DNA of 12,287 nt from NCBI GenBank assembly GCA_964571845.1, contig CAZNDM010000110.1, positions 1-12,287 of the forward strand, written 5' to 3'. The notes beneath the pieces were generated by a model, which ran no database searches, had not been told where the DNA came from, and saw nothing but the letters and a program-made list of their open reading frames with translations. Of this stretch, positions 6,670-12,287 are shown in pieces. Both the position numbers and the translations under genes were made by a program. The DNA comes from WFZT01 sp964571845 (lineage in GTDB: Bacteria; Hydrothermota; Hydrothermia; B15-G9; WFZT01). The number at the start of each line of letters is the position of its first letter. Positions within the stretch are counted from its first letter, which is position 1.

Positions 6670-8444
6670 CTGACCACACCGAGCTTGACAACCCTGTCTT
6701 TCACCCTCACAAAGTACACTCCTGCCTTCATATCCCTTAAATCAACCCTGATTATGTTTTCACCTCTCCTTACATGCTCCATCAGCTCCTTCCGTACTCT
6801 CCCCGCTGTATCGTAAACTTTCAGATTTATGGTCTCGTCTCTCATTGTGCTGTAAACGATTTCCGCATAACCGGGTGTAATCTTCACAACTCTTATACCG
6901 TCTGAAATAACATGGTCCTCACTCACCTCTGTTACAGGACCCAGAATTATATCGTCAACATACCAGCCTTCGCGATAACTGCTGCTGTCTGTAACGAGTC
7001 TGAATCTTATTTTTGTCGCCATACCGGGCATGTCATTAAGGTAAACCGTTTGAAGTCCCCACAGCTGGAAGCCAGAATATTCATCCAGTGTTATCCACCT
7101 CTTTCCGTTGAAATACTGGAGGAGTCCCATATCACCTCTTGCAATATTGTAGTATGTGAAAAATGCAAGAAATCCATTGTTCGGTATAACGATCCAGGGA
7201 CTTTCAAGGCTGGCGTCCATCAGGTTGGTGTATCTCCTCGTGCTGGGATCACCGCAGTACCAGCTGTGTTGAGGAGTGTGGCTTCTGTATGTTGTAATAT
7301 GCCACAGGTCATTCTGGCCTCCATGGGTCCAGAGCGAATCCCCTTCTACATTGTCAAAGAAACCTGCTGAATAGGAGACTATAAACGGGATGGAGTCAAC
7401 GATTGTGTCAGAATTGAAGGGTATAAGAACATACAGCCAGGTGAAATGGTCTGCTGGTGTCGCTGAATCAATTTCTATCACGAAAGGTGTAAGGTTTGTT
7501 CTTTCACCAAAAACAGGTATAGTGTCAAAATTGGATGCCGAGGTTTGCAGGGTGATATAGGGATCGTTTGAAACGAGAGTGGCAGTAAACGCAGGGATAG
7601 GTGTTTTACCTGTGTTCTGGATGACCATGTAGAGTTCAACTGTTTCGCCCGGCTGGGCTGTATTGTTTCTGTTACCACCCTGATAATCATTGAGGCGGTA
7701 TTTTTTGACCTCAACGCCGGAGCCCGGGAAAAGCCACCTTGCTTCAGCCTGAAGGACCCGTTTTGTTGCATAGTTCTGGACAAAAACTGCGATCTGGCAG
7801 TTCTCCTCATTCCATCTTGAATCAATTACAAAGGACTGGGTATCTGTAATGGTTGTGTGGGGCGGCACATCAATGTTGAGTCCCGTCGCTGACGGAATCA
7901 TATCTCTCATAACCTGATGGTGAATGGTGGATCCATTGGGAGCTTCGTAATAGATATTTGATTCTGTTACCACATAAAAGAGTCTCAGATTGGAGTGTGT
8001 GGAATCGGACTGGTTGGATACAGTTGCCACGACTGTACCCTGATTCTTGGTTGAGTCGTATTCAACCTGAAGATCAATGGATATGGAGGTAGCTCTGTTC
8101 AATTCAGAATTGATGTATGTTCGCCAGGGTCCCGATTGATAGCCTCCGTCAATTGTTCCATCAATCCATAGATGTGGCGTGTAGTCTGCACCGTAGTAAT
8201 TAATTCTTGTGGTATTTTCTTCAGGATTGGCTGCGTAAAAAGGATCACTGCTTGAAGGCCACCAGGCGTGGTATCTCACAGTAACGACCTGGTCGCCGTA
8301 TTCTGCAACAATCTGGTCAAGTGCTGCGTTGGCTGCTGCACATCCTCCACAGGATGTGTTGGTTATCATTTCAAGTAATACCTTTCTTTGAACTGCATGG
8401 CTGATAAATGGGATCAGCAGAGCCAATAAAATTAACCTTTTCAT
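6666..8444 (-). CDS. Secreted Omp28-like protein with CxxC domain and C-terminal type IX-like sorting tail
   Basis: A 592-residue protein. Signal peptide MKRLILLALLIPFISHA with a type I cleavage site after Ala17. Residues 20-115 form a thioredoxin-like domain with Cys32-Gly-Gly-Cys35 and a Tyr89-Thr-Pro90 loop; 120-240 is the Omp28-type beta domain (VVTESNIYYEAPNG, VFVQNYATKRVLQ). A CARDB-like beta sandwich (250-358; NTAQPGETVELYMVIQNTGKTP) and a jelly-roll/MAM-like domain (360-503, ending GWYVDDIILGP) follow. The last ~75 residues (LKVYDTAGRVRKEL ... GVYFVRVKDRVVKLGVVR) match the type A sorting domain that the type IX system uses to export proteins to the surface. Translation start is clear: AAGGAGGT nine bases before the ATG, overlapping the stop of the TlpA-like gene, which lies 14 bp upstream. 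It is likely released to or attached on the cell surface. No T9SS component is encoded in the window. Confidence 0.82.
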   Translation of the reverse strand: MKRLILLALLIPFISHAVQRKVLLEMITNTSCGGCAAANAALDQIVAEYGDQVVTVRYHAWWPSSSDPFYAANPEENTTRINYYGADYTPHLWIDGTIDGGYQSGPWRTYINSELNRATSISIDLQVEYDSTKNQGTVVATVSNQSDSTHSNLRLFYVVTESNIYYEAPNGSTIHHQVMRDMIPSATGLNIDVPPHTTITDTQSFVIDSRWNEENCQIAVFVQNYATKRVLQAEARWLFPGSGVEVKKYRLNDYQGGNRNNTAQPGETVELYMVIQNTGKTPIPAFTATLVSNDPYITLQTSASNFDTIPVFGERTNLTPFVIEIDSATPADHFTWLYVLIPFNSDTIVDSIPFIVSYSAGFFDNVEGDSLWTHGGQNDLWHITTYRSHTPQHSWYCGDPSTRRYTNLMDASLESPWIVIPNNGFLAFFTYYNIARGDMGLLQYFNGKRWITLDEYSGFQLWGLQTVYLNDMPGMATKIRFRLVTDSSSYREGWYVDDIILGPVTEVSEDHVISDGIRVVKITPGYAEIVYSTMRDETINLKVYDTAGRVRKELMEHVRRGENIIRVDLRDMKAGVYFVRVKDRVVKLGVVR

Positions 8445-8458
8445 GTTACACTACCTCC

Positions 8459-8932
8459 TTAAAATTCTACCCCGCATTTTTTCAGGGCTTCTTTTACATC
8501 TTTGACTTCACTTTTGCTGTATCCCACCCTGTAATAAACGATCTTTCCGGATGTGTCTATAACAAACAGGGTGGGGAGAGCCATTACCTTGTATAAGGAT
8601 TTAACTTTGCCGTTTGAGTCAAGGAGTACTGGAAATTTCCATTTTTTGGATTTTACAAGGCTTTTCACACGGGAGTACTTTGAAGGTAGGTCTTCGTTGA
8701 CTGATATGAGATGGAAATTTCTGTCAGCTTCGAACCAGAGGTTTTGTAGTTCTTTAAGGGCTCTGCCACAGGATCTGCACCAGGTCGCCCAGAAGTCCAT
8801 GACAACAGGTTTTTCCTGATAAAGTTTGCTGAGGGTATAATTTTTTCCATCAAGTGCTTTGAGCGAAAAATCTCTCGCCACCTTCTGAGAATGGAGTGCA
8901 GAGATCAAAAGAAAAATTGCCAGAAATCTCAT
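8459..8932 (-). CDS. TlpA/ResA-like thiol-disulfide oxidoreductase
   Basis: A 157-residue exported thioredoxin-fold protein: short signal segment MRFLAIFLLISALHS, then ARDFSLKALDGKNYTLSKL, the active site WATWCRSC (Cys52, Cys55), and the cis-proline loop MALPTLFVIDTSGKI (Pro120). This is the usual AhpC/TSA-Redoxin layout and the usual length of TlpA/ResA proteins. Such proteins reduce or exchange disulfides in periplasmic substrates, often taking electrons from CcdA or DsbD; neither is encoded here. It is the first gene of the six-gene operon. The ATG has an AGGAGGT nine bases upstream and a strong promoter 36-64 bp upstream. Likely clients are the two CxxC proteins encoded immediately downstream, which is inference from context. 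The Arg-Ser between the cysteines differs from the Glu-Pro of classical ResA. Confidence 0.88.
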   Translation of the reverse strand: MRFLAIFLLISALHSQKVARDFSLKALDGKNYTLSKLYQEKPVVMDFWATWCRSCGRALKELQNLWFEADRNFHLISVNEDLPSKYSRVKSLVKSKKWKFPVLLDSNGKVKSLYKVMALPTLFVIDTSGKIVYYRVGYSKSEVKDVKEALKKCGVEF

Positions 8933-8967
8933 GAAAAATAGACCTCCTATTCCAGAATTTGTAACCC

Positions 8968-8996
8968 ATTCTAATAAAATTACCGGGTTTTTTCAA
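8968..8996 (-). promoter_or_regulatory. Sigma-70-type promoter of the six-gene envelope operon
   Basis: On the minus strand: TTGAAA (8996-8991), a 17-bp spacer, and TAGAAT (8973-8968), giving a predicted start near 8961 and a leader of about 28 nt with the AGGAGGT of the TlpA-like gene. Both hexamers differ from consensus by one base and the spacing is optimal. A TGTGCACA palindrome (9003-9010) lies just upstream of the -35 and could be an activator site. Confidence 0.7.
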
Positions 8997-9053
8997 GAAT
9001 TGTGTGCACAAAATTGCAGGTAAATACAGGCTAATTGAGAGTAGCAGAACATA

Positions 9054-9070
9054 TTGAGACAGAGTCTCAA
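9054..9070. repeat. Short inverted repeat between the two operons
   Basis: TTGAGAC (9054-9060), loop AGA, GTCTCAA (9064-9070): perfect 7-bp arms. It lies about 30 nt beyond the stop of the PHP gene and about 60 bp upstream of the TlpA promoter. In the minus-strand sense it is followed by TATGTTCTGC rather than a U-run, so it is not a convincing intrinsic terminator; an operator is equally possible. Confidence 0.4.
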
Positions 9071-9099
9071 ATCCAAAAATTTAACTTCTGCTTTTCTGC

Positions 9100-9927
9100 T
9101 CAGGCTCTGACAGATACTCTCGCCTTTCTGAGGGCAACAACGCTGTCGTAAGGGACCTCTATTTCGCCGAGATCAACGGGACTTCTGCCCTCGCCGTGAA
9201 AGTCAGTGCCTCCGGTCTTGATGAGATGGTATTCCTCAGCGATCTCGTGCAACCTTTTCTGAATTTCAGGTGGGTTTTGAGGATGCCACACTTCGACGCC
9301 CATGAGACCATACTTCACGAGATAAACCACATGATCGGGATCACCCGCTTTGCCGGGATGTGCATAAACAGGTATTCCACCTGCTTTCAGGATCAACTCC
9401 ACAGCTCTCTCCGGACTGATTTTGAATTTCGGTACATAAGCGGGCTTGCCCTCAGCAATGTACAGGTCAAATGCCTCCTGTGTCGAAGACACATAGCCCT
9501 TGTCAACGAGTACCTTTGCCACATGAGGTCTCCCGATGTTCATACTGCTTCCCGCAGCATATAGAATTTCGTCAAATGTCACATCCAGTCCAAGGTCCTG
9601 AAGTATTTTTGCCATCTTTCTGGCACGGTTCAGCCTCTCTTCCCTGAATGTCTGGAGCGCCCGAAGAAAATCCTCGTCCTGATAGTCCATGTAATAACCG
9701 AGAATGTGAACCTCTCTTTTATTTTCCTCAGAAGACAGTTCGACCCCGGGAATAACCTCCTCGAGTCCCATAAGTCTGCCATGTGCAATTGCCCTGTCAA
9801 GGCAGGCAACCGTGTCATGATCCGTTACAGAGAGAACCCTGATTCCCTTATACGCCGCTTTTTCGACGAGCTTCTCAGGAGGATAGAGACCGTCTGAACA
9901 TGTAGTATGGGAGTGAAGATCAACTAC
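9100..9927 (-). CDS. PHP-domain phosphoesterase (RNase AM/YciV-like), start codon missing or made by -1 frameshift
   Basis: About 275 residues if read from the GTA at 9925-9927. The trinuclear metal-site ligands of the PHP superfamily are all present, counted from there: DLHSH (His5, His7), SDG (Asp12), TDHD (Asp36, His37), GVELS (Glu63), His74, YAHPGK (His190), GTDFHG (Asp242, His244). Length and motifs match the COG0613 group, whose studied members hydrolyse 3',5'-nucleoside bisphosphates or act as 5'-3' exonucleases on RNA. The first in-frame ATG (9769-9771) would remove the HxH, SDG and DHD motifs, so it cannot be the real start. Upstream, the frame stays open to a TGA at 9970-9972 but has no ATG, GTG or TTG. 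The coding therefore begins in the -1 frame relative to the end of FTCD, whose stop codon is at 9924-9926. Either the two are joined by frameshifting, an unusual start is used, or one base is missing in the assembly. Confidence 0.8.
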   Translation of the reverse strand, partial: VVDLHSHTTCSDGLYPPEKLVEKAAYKGIRVLSVTDHDTVACLDRAIAHGRLMGLEEVIPGVELSSEENKREVHILGYYMDYQDEDFLRALQTFREERLNRARKMAKILQDLGLDVTFDEILYAAGSSMNIGRPHVAKVLVDKGYVSSTQEAFDLYIAEGKPAYVPKFKISPERAVELILKAGGIPVYAHPGKAGDPDHVVYLVKYGLMGVEVWHPQNPPEIQKRLHEIAEEYHLIKTGGTDFHGEGRSPVDLGEIEVPYDSVVALRKARVSVRA

Positions 9928-9947
9928 CCCATTGCGCTGTAAACTCC
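9924..9947 (-). other. Candidate -1 frameshift site at the FTCD/PHP junction
   Basis: In transcript sense: AAAAGGAG (GGAG at 9947-9944), 14 nt, then ATG-GGG-TAG with TAG at 9926-9924. A tRNA-Gly on GGG can slip back one base and still pair with GGG, because the previous base is the G of ATG; the next codon becomes GTA and the reading continues V-V-D-L-H-S-H into the PHP domain. An internal Shine-Dalgarno 10-14 nt upstream is a known stimulator of bacterial -1 shifting (dnaX). The same GGAG could instead serve reinitiation at the ATG. Confidence 0.4.
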
Positions 9948-11435
9948 TTTTATAATCTTTTCTATTTCCTCACTGAAGCTGGAATCCATGGAATTTACCC
10001 GGCTTTTGACATCATCAACAAAATTCTGATCCTTAATTGATCCAAGATTTATGAAAACATTCAATCTGGCTCCCTCGTAAGCGGATTTTGCCTGTAATGC
10101 AGCAACTCCCACATCTGATATTGCATTTTTGTTGCCGTGATCGATGAGAAGTTTTAAGTGCTCCAGTGTTTTAAATGCCCATTCCATGGTCATAAGTGGC
10201 ACCTCTGTCGCCCTCTTGAGCGCATTCTGGATGGCTTCACTCCTCTCCTTCTTCTGCTCTTCAGTCTCCTTTGGCAGCTTGAAGCTTTCCATTACCTGGT
10301 TGAACGCATCTGTGTCCTCTTTCATGAGTTCTATTGACTTTTTGATACCCTCGTATGCCTTTTCCTGAATGTCTTTGACAATATCCCATGAGTCCCTGTA
10401 CTTCTTACTTTTCAGAGTCAGGCCAGAAACCATGGAGATGAGAGCATAGGAAAGGGCAAGGGAAAGTGCAGAGGCTGATCCACCGCCCGGTGTGGGAGTT
10501 GGAAGTGAAAGTTCAGTTATGAATTCTTCCACAGGATTGTCGTATCCAAGCCTGTTCTCAAGTATCTGATCGTCTTTGAAGTTCTCCAGTCTGAGGTAAA
10601 AGTCTGCCACCTGTGTCAATGCCTTCTGGGGGATTAAGCCAACGACTTCAGAGCCAATAACAGGTACTCCATACCTTTCAGCAAGCAGTTTCACGAGTTC
10701 AAATGCAAGATAGACCGGGGATTTTTCGAAGTCAACAAGATTCATGGAGACCTGGACAATGCCACGGTTCTTGAGCTCAAATCCCAGTGCTTTGACTGCA
10801 GAGAGTCCGCCGTGCTTGGCCCTTACTCTCCTTGCAATCTTTTTGGCAATGGAGAGATCACTGGTTCCAAGATTTACATTATACGCAATGAGAAATTTGC
10901 GAACTCCAACGACTGTGGCGCCGGCAGTGGGGTGGAGCTCATCAGGACCGTAATCGGGTTTTCTCGCTGGATCCGTCTTGATTGCTTCTCTAAGGCCCTC
11001 AAATTCGCCCTTTCTTATCCAGGCAAGATCCTTTCTCTCAGGCCTCGTTGCTGCCTCTTCGTACAGGTAAACAGGTATGTTGAGTTCTTCAGCAATTCTT
11101 TTGCCAAGTTTATGTGCCAGTTCGACACATTCTTCCACTGTAATATCTTTTAATGGCACAAAGGGAATGACATCTGTGGCGCCGATTCTTGGATGTGCAC
11201 CACTGTGTTTGTTGAGATCTATCAGTTCAGCTGCCTTTTTTGTGGCATTGAAGGCAGCTTCCACAGCAGCATCTGGCGGGGCAACAAATGTTATTACACT
11301 CCGGTTGTGATCCGGATCCATTTCTTTGTCCAGTAATTTTACGCCGGGAACCTTTGTAATTTCTGAGACGATTGCATTTACAACCTCTTCTCTCCTACCT
11401 TCAGAGAAGTTTGGGACGACCTCAACGAGTTTCAT
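9924..11435 (-). CDS. ftcD: Bifunctional glutamate formimidoyltransferase / formimidoyl-THF cyclodeaminase
   Basis: A 503-residue cytosolic enzyme. Residues 1-300 are the formiminotransferase: VEVVPNFSEGR at the N-terminus, KHSGAHPRIGATDVIPFVP (76-94) with His81 in the place of the catalytic base, AATRPERKDLAWIRKGEFEGL, and DELHPTAGATVVGVRKFLIAYNVNL. Residues 302-503 are the cyclodeaminase, starting NPVEEFITELSLPTPTPGGGSASALS and including LIDHGNKNAISDVGVAA (431-447). Together they move the formimino group of formiminoglutamate to tetrahydrofolate and release ammonia to give 5,10-methenyl-THF, the last step of one histidine-degradation route. The fused arrangement is like the animal enzyme; many bacteria encode the parts separately. 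AAAGGAGGT eight bases before the ATG makes the start certain and overlaps the stop of the DUF177 gene. No other hut gene is in the window. Its last codons overlap the PHP reading frame (separate entries). Confidence 0.93.
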   Translation of the reverse strand: MKLVEVVPNFSEGRREEVVNAIVSEITKVPGVKLLDKEMDPDHNRSVITFVAPPDAAVEAAFNATKKAAELIDLNKHSGAHPRIGATDVIPFVPLKDITVEECVELAHKLGKRIAEELNIPVYLYEEAATRPERKDLAWIRKGEFEGLREAIKTDPARKPDYGPDELHPTAGATVVGVRKFLIAYNVNLGTSDLSIAKKIARRVRAKHGGLSAVKALGFELKNRGIVQVSMNLVDFEKSPVYLAFELVKLLAERYGVPVIGSEVVGLIPQKALTQVADFYLRLENFKDDQILENRLGYDNPVEEFITELSLPTPTPGGGSASALSLALSYALISMVSGLTLKSKKYRDSWDIVKDIQEKAYEGIKKSIELMKEDTDAFNQVMESFKLPKETEEQKKERSEAIQNALKRATEVPLMTMEWAFKTLEHLKLLIDHGNKNAISDVGVAALQAKSAYEGARLNVFINLGSIKDQNFVDDVKSRVNSMDSSFSEEIEKIIKGVYSAMG

Positions 11436-11449
11436 ATCCGGGACCTCCT

Positions 11450-11977
11450 TTAAAGTCCAAGTTTTGATTTTAGTTCAAGAAGCTTTGACATCCTTGTGTC
11501 CAGTTTTGGCTGGTTCATGTGTTCGCATGTTTCATAATTCCAGTTAACGCCGCAAACCGGACACAGCCCCTTGCAATCTGGTTTGCATAGAGGTTTCATC
11601 GGTACTGACAGTATAACAATTTCTCTGACAAACGGGATGATGTCTATTTCATCCGTTTCAATAAAATGCGTGAAAATGTCTCTCTCTTTCAACGATTTTT
11701 CAGCGGCAAAAGGCTCTTTTCCAATCTTGATGTAGTATGTTTCGGATTCACGAAAATTCCTTTCAAATTCGTCAAGGCATCTGGCACATGTGAGTTTTAA
11801 TTTGTATGTGGCTTCAAGGGTCAACTCGACATTTCGTCCTGATTTCACGGCTCTGATGTAGAGATCCACCTTGCCAAGAAGCTGGAATTCGTCTTTCTGG
11901 AGTTCCAGCTCTTCATCCGTGTAGGATGCCCAGAATTCGTTTAAACCTGGTTTGAGATCTTCAAGTTGTAGTTTCAA
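11450..11977 (-). CDS. yceD: YceD/DUF177-family protein (23S rRNA accumulation protein)
   Basis: About 175 residues. Hallmarks of DUF177 are visible: CARC (Cys64, Cys67) after a beta-rich N-terminal half, and the C-terminal cysteine cluster LCKPDCKGLCPVCGVNWNYETC (Cys131, 135, 139, 142, 151) followed by the Asp-x-Arg helix. The family is widespread and linked to 23S rRNA accumulation/ribosome biogenesis; its gene normally precedes rpmF (L32). Here FTCD follows directly instead. Start choice: TTG at 11975-11977 has AAAGGGGTGATC eight bases before it, close to a full anti-SD match. A GTG at 11984-11986 and a TTG at 12035-12037 are in frame but either overlap that ribosome site or lack one; the longer form would add 20 residues (MSIPVNGSIILTF...) not expected in the family. 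Confidence 0.82.
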   Translation of the reverse strand: MKLQLEDLKPGLNEFWASYTDEELELQKDEFQLLGKVDLYIRAVKSGRNVELTLEATYKLKLTCARCLDEFERNFRESETYYIKIGKEPFAAEKSLKERDIFTHFIETDEIDIIPFVREIVILSVPMKPLCKPDCKGLCPVCGVNWNYETCEHMNQPKLDTRMSKLLELKSKLGL

Positions 11978-12033
11978 TTTGATCACCCCTTTGAAGTGGA
12001 ATGTTAATATGATCGAGCCATTCACGGGAATAC

Positions 12034-12141
12034 TCAAGCACGAGGTAAAAAGTGTTCGAAAAATATTTTATCAGTATTGACTTTTTCCTGACACTTAGTG
12101 AGGAAATCTTTCACTTTTTTCTTTCTTCCTCTGGGGTCCAC
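12034..12141 (-). CDS. Possible 35-residue basic small protein
   Basis: A GTG (12139-12141) opens a 36-codon frame ending at TGA 12034-12036: it begins MDPRGRKKKVKDFLTKCQEK and ends FFEHFLPRA. It is preceded by a tandem GGAGGTA-GGAGGTG, of which the first GAGGAGG lies six bases before the start: an unusually strong ribosome binding site. An in-frame TAG lies two codons upstream, so no longer version exists. The composition is Lys/Arg-rich in the first half with an aromatic tail. It sits between an upstream gene and the DUF177 gene, and its stop overlaps the TTG at 12037. I recognise no family. It could instead be a leader peptide for the operon, or chance. Confidence 0.35.
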   Translation of the reverse strand: MDPRGRKKKVKDFLTKCQEKVNTDKIFFEHFLPRA

Positions 12142-12177
12142 CTCCTACCTCCTCTACCACGAATTGGAGTGGCTCAT

Positions 12178-12287
12178 TCAACTTTCGATGTAGAAAGCAC
12201 TACCTTTCACAAAATATGAAGGGTCAGCCACAACCCTCCTCCCGCGAAGTGAAGAACCCACAAACTCAACCAGCTCTGCTGGAGGCC
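12178..12287 (-). CDS. C-terminal fragment of an unrecognised gene (runs off the window)
   Basis: The reading frame that enters the window at its right edge (first full codon at 12283-12285) stays open for 35 codons and stops at TGA 12178-12180: P-P-A-E-L-V-E-F-V-G-S-S-L, then RGRRVVADPSYFVKGSAFYIES. The composition looks like a folded protein end (alternating beta/alpha, no low-complexity), and the other two minus-strand frames hit stops earlier. The family cannot be told from so little. It lies 36 bp upstream of the candidate small protein, in the same direction, and may be the preceding gene of that operon. Confidence 0.55.
   Translation of the reverse strand, partial: PPAELVEFVGSSLRGRRVVADPSYFVKGSAFYIES

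Noticed and set aside
6912..7370. A 152-codon open frame on the plus strand.
   Set aside because: It is antisense to the secreted Omp28-like protein, whose domains are continuous across the region.
9054..9070. Intrinsic terminator for the DUF177-FTCD-PHP operon.
   Set aside because: The 7-bp hairpin is real but no U-run follows in the transcript; kept only as an inverted repeat.
9100..9771. PHP protein beginning at the ATG at 9769-9771 (223 residues).
   Set aside because: That would delete the HxH, SDG and DHD metal ligands that are present and in frame immediately upstream.
12050..12096. AAGTGT ... ACACTT inverted repeat upstream of the DUF177 gene.
   Set aside because: Six-base arms 35 bp apart in an AT-rich region are expected by chance.

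Overview
The window reads almost entirely on the minus strand and is densely packed. It looks like a piece of a Gram-negative, probably thermophilic bacterium of the FCB superphylum or a nearby candidate phylum (WOR-3/Hydrothermae-like). This is inferred from three things: a C-terminal sorting tail of the type IX secretion kind on a secreted protein, Omp28-like and DUF6029-like envelope proteins typical of Bacteroidetes relatives, and Lys/Glu/Arg-rich proteins with many AGG/AGA arginine codons. No tRNA, rRNA, CRISPR array, insertion sequence or transposase was seen.

Layout, in the direction of transcription (right to left). (1) 12287-12178: the C-terminal end of an unrecognised gene. (2) 12141-9100: a possible 35-residue small protein, then a YceD/DUF177 zinc-ribbon-like protein, a bifunctional glutamate formimidoyltransferase/cyclodeaminase (FTCD), and a PHP-domain phosphoesterase. 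The PHP gene has no usable in-frame start codon and sits in the -1 frame after FTCD. (3) 9099-8933: an intergenic region with a small inverted repeat and a very good sigma-70-type promoter. (4) 8932-1336: a six-gene operon with tiny gaps or overlaps, encoding a TlpA-like thiol oxidoreductase, a secreted Omp28-like protein with a sorting tail, an Omp28-like lipoprotein, an outer-membrane beta-barrel (DUF6029-like), a membrane-anchored FAD/Fe-S oxidoreductase of the GltD/NfnB type, and a lipoprotein with a NodB-like polysaccharide deacetylase-type fold. (5) 1228-491: a LuxR-type regulator that appears to be transcribed leaderless. (6) 440-57: a small stand-alone PD-(D/E)XK nuclease-like protein.

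The six-gene operon is the likeliest new system here. Three consecutive products carry CxxC thioredoxin-type active sites and go to different envelope locations: periplasm, cell surface or outside, and outer-membrane lipoprotein. They are followed by a barrel and by a pyridine-nucleotide flavoprotein tethered to the membrane. I infer an envelope thiol/disulfide or surface-protein biogenesis pathway; the electron route between the parts is not shown by the sequence.

Two local signals deserve direct checking. One is a perfect 20-bp inverted repeat with a 3-nt loop, embedded in frame in the linker just after the lipobox of the Omp28-like lipoprotein. The other is the FTCD/PHP junction, which has the parts of a -1 frameshift site (upstream Shine-Dalgarno, GGG that can re-pair at -1, UAG stop), or else an assembly indel in a G run.
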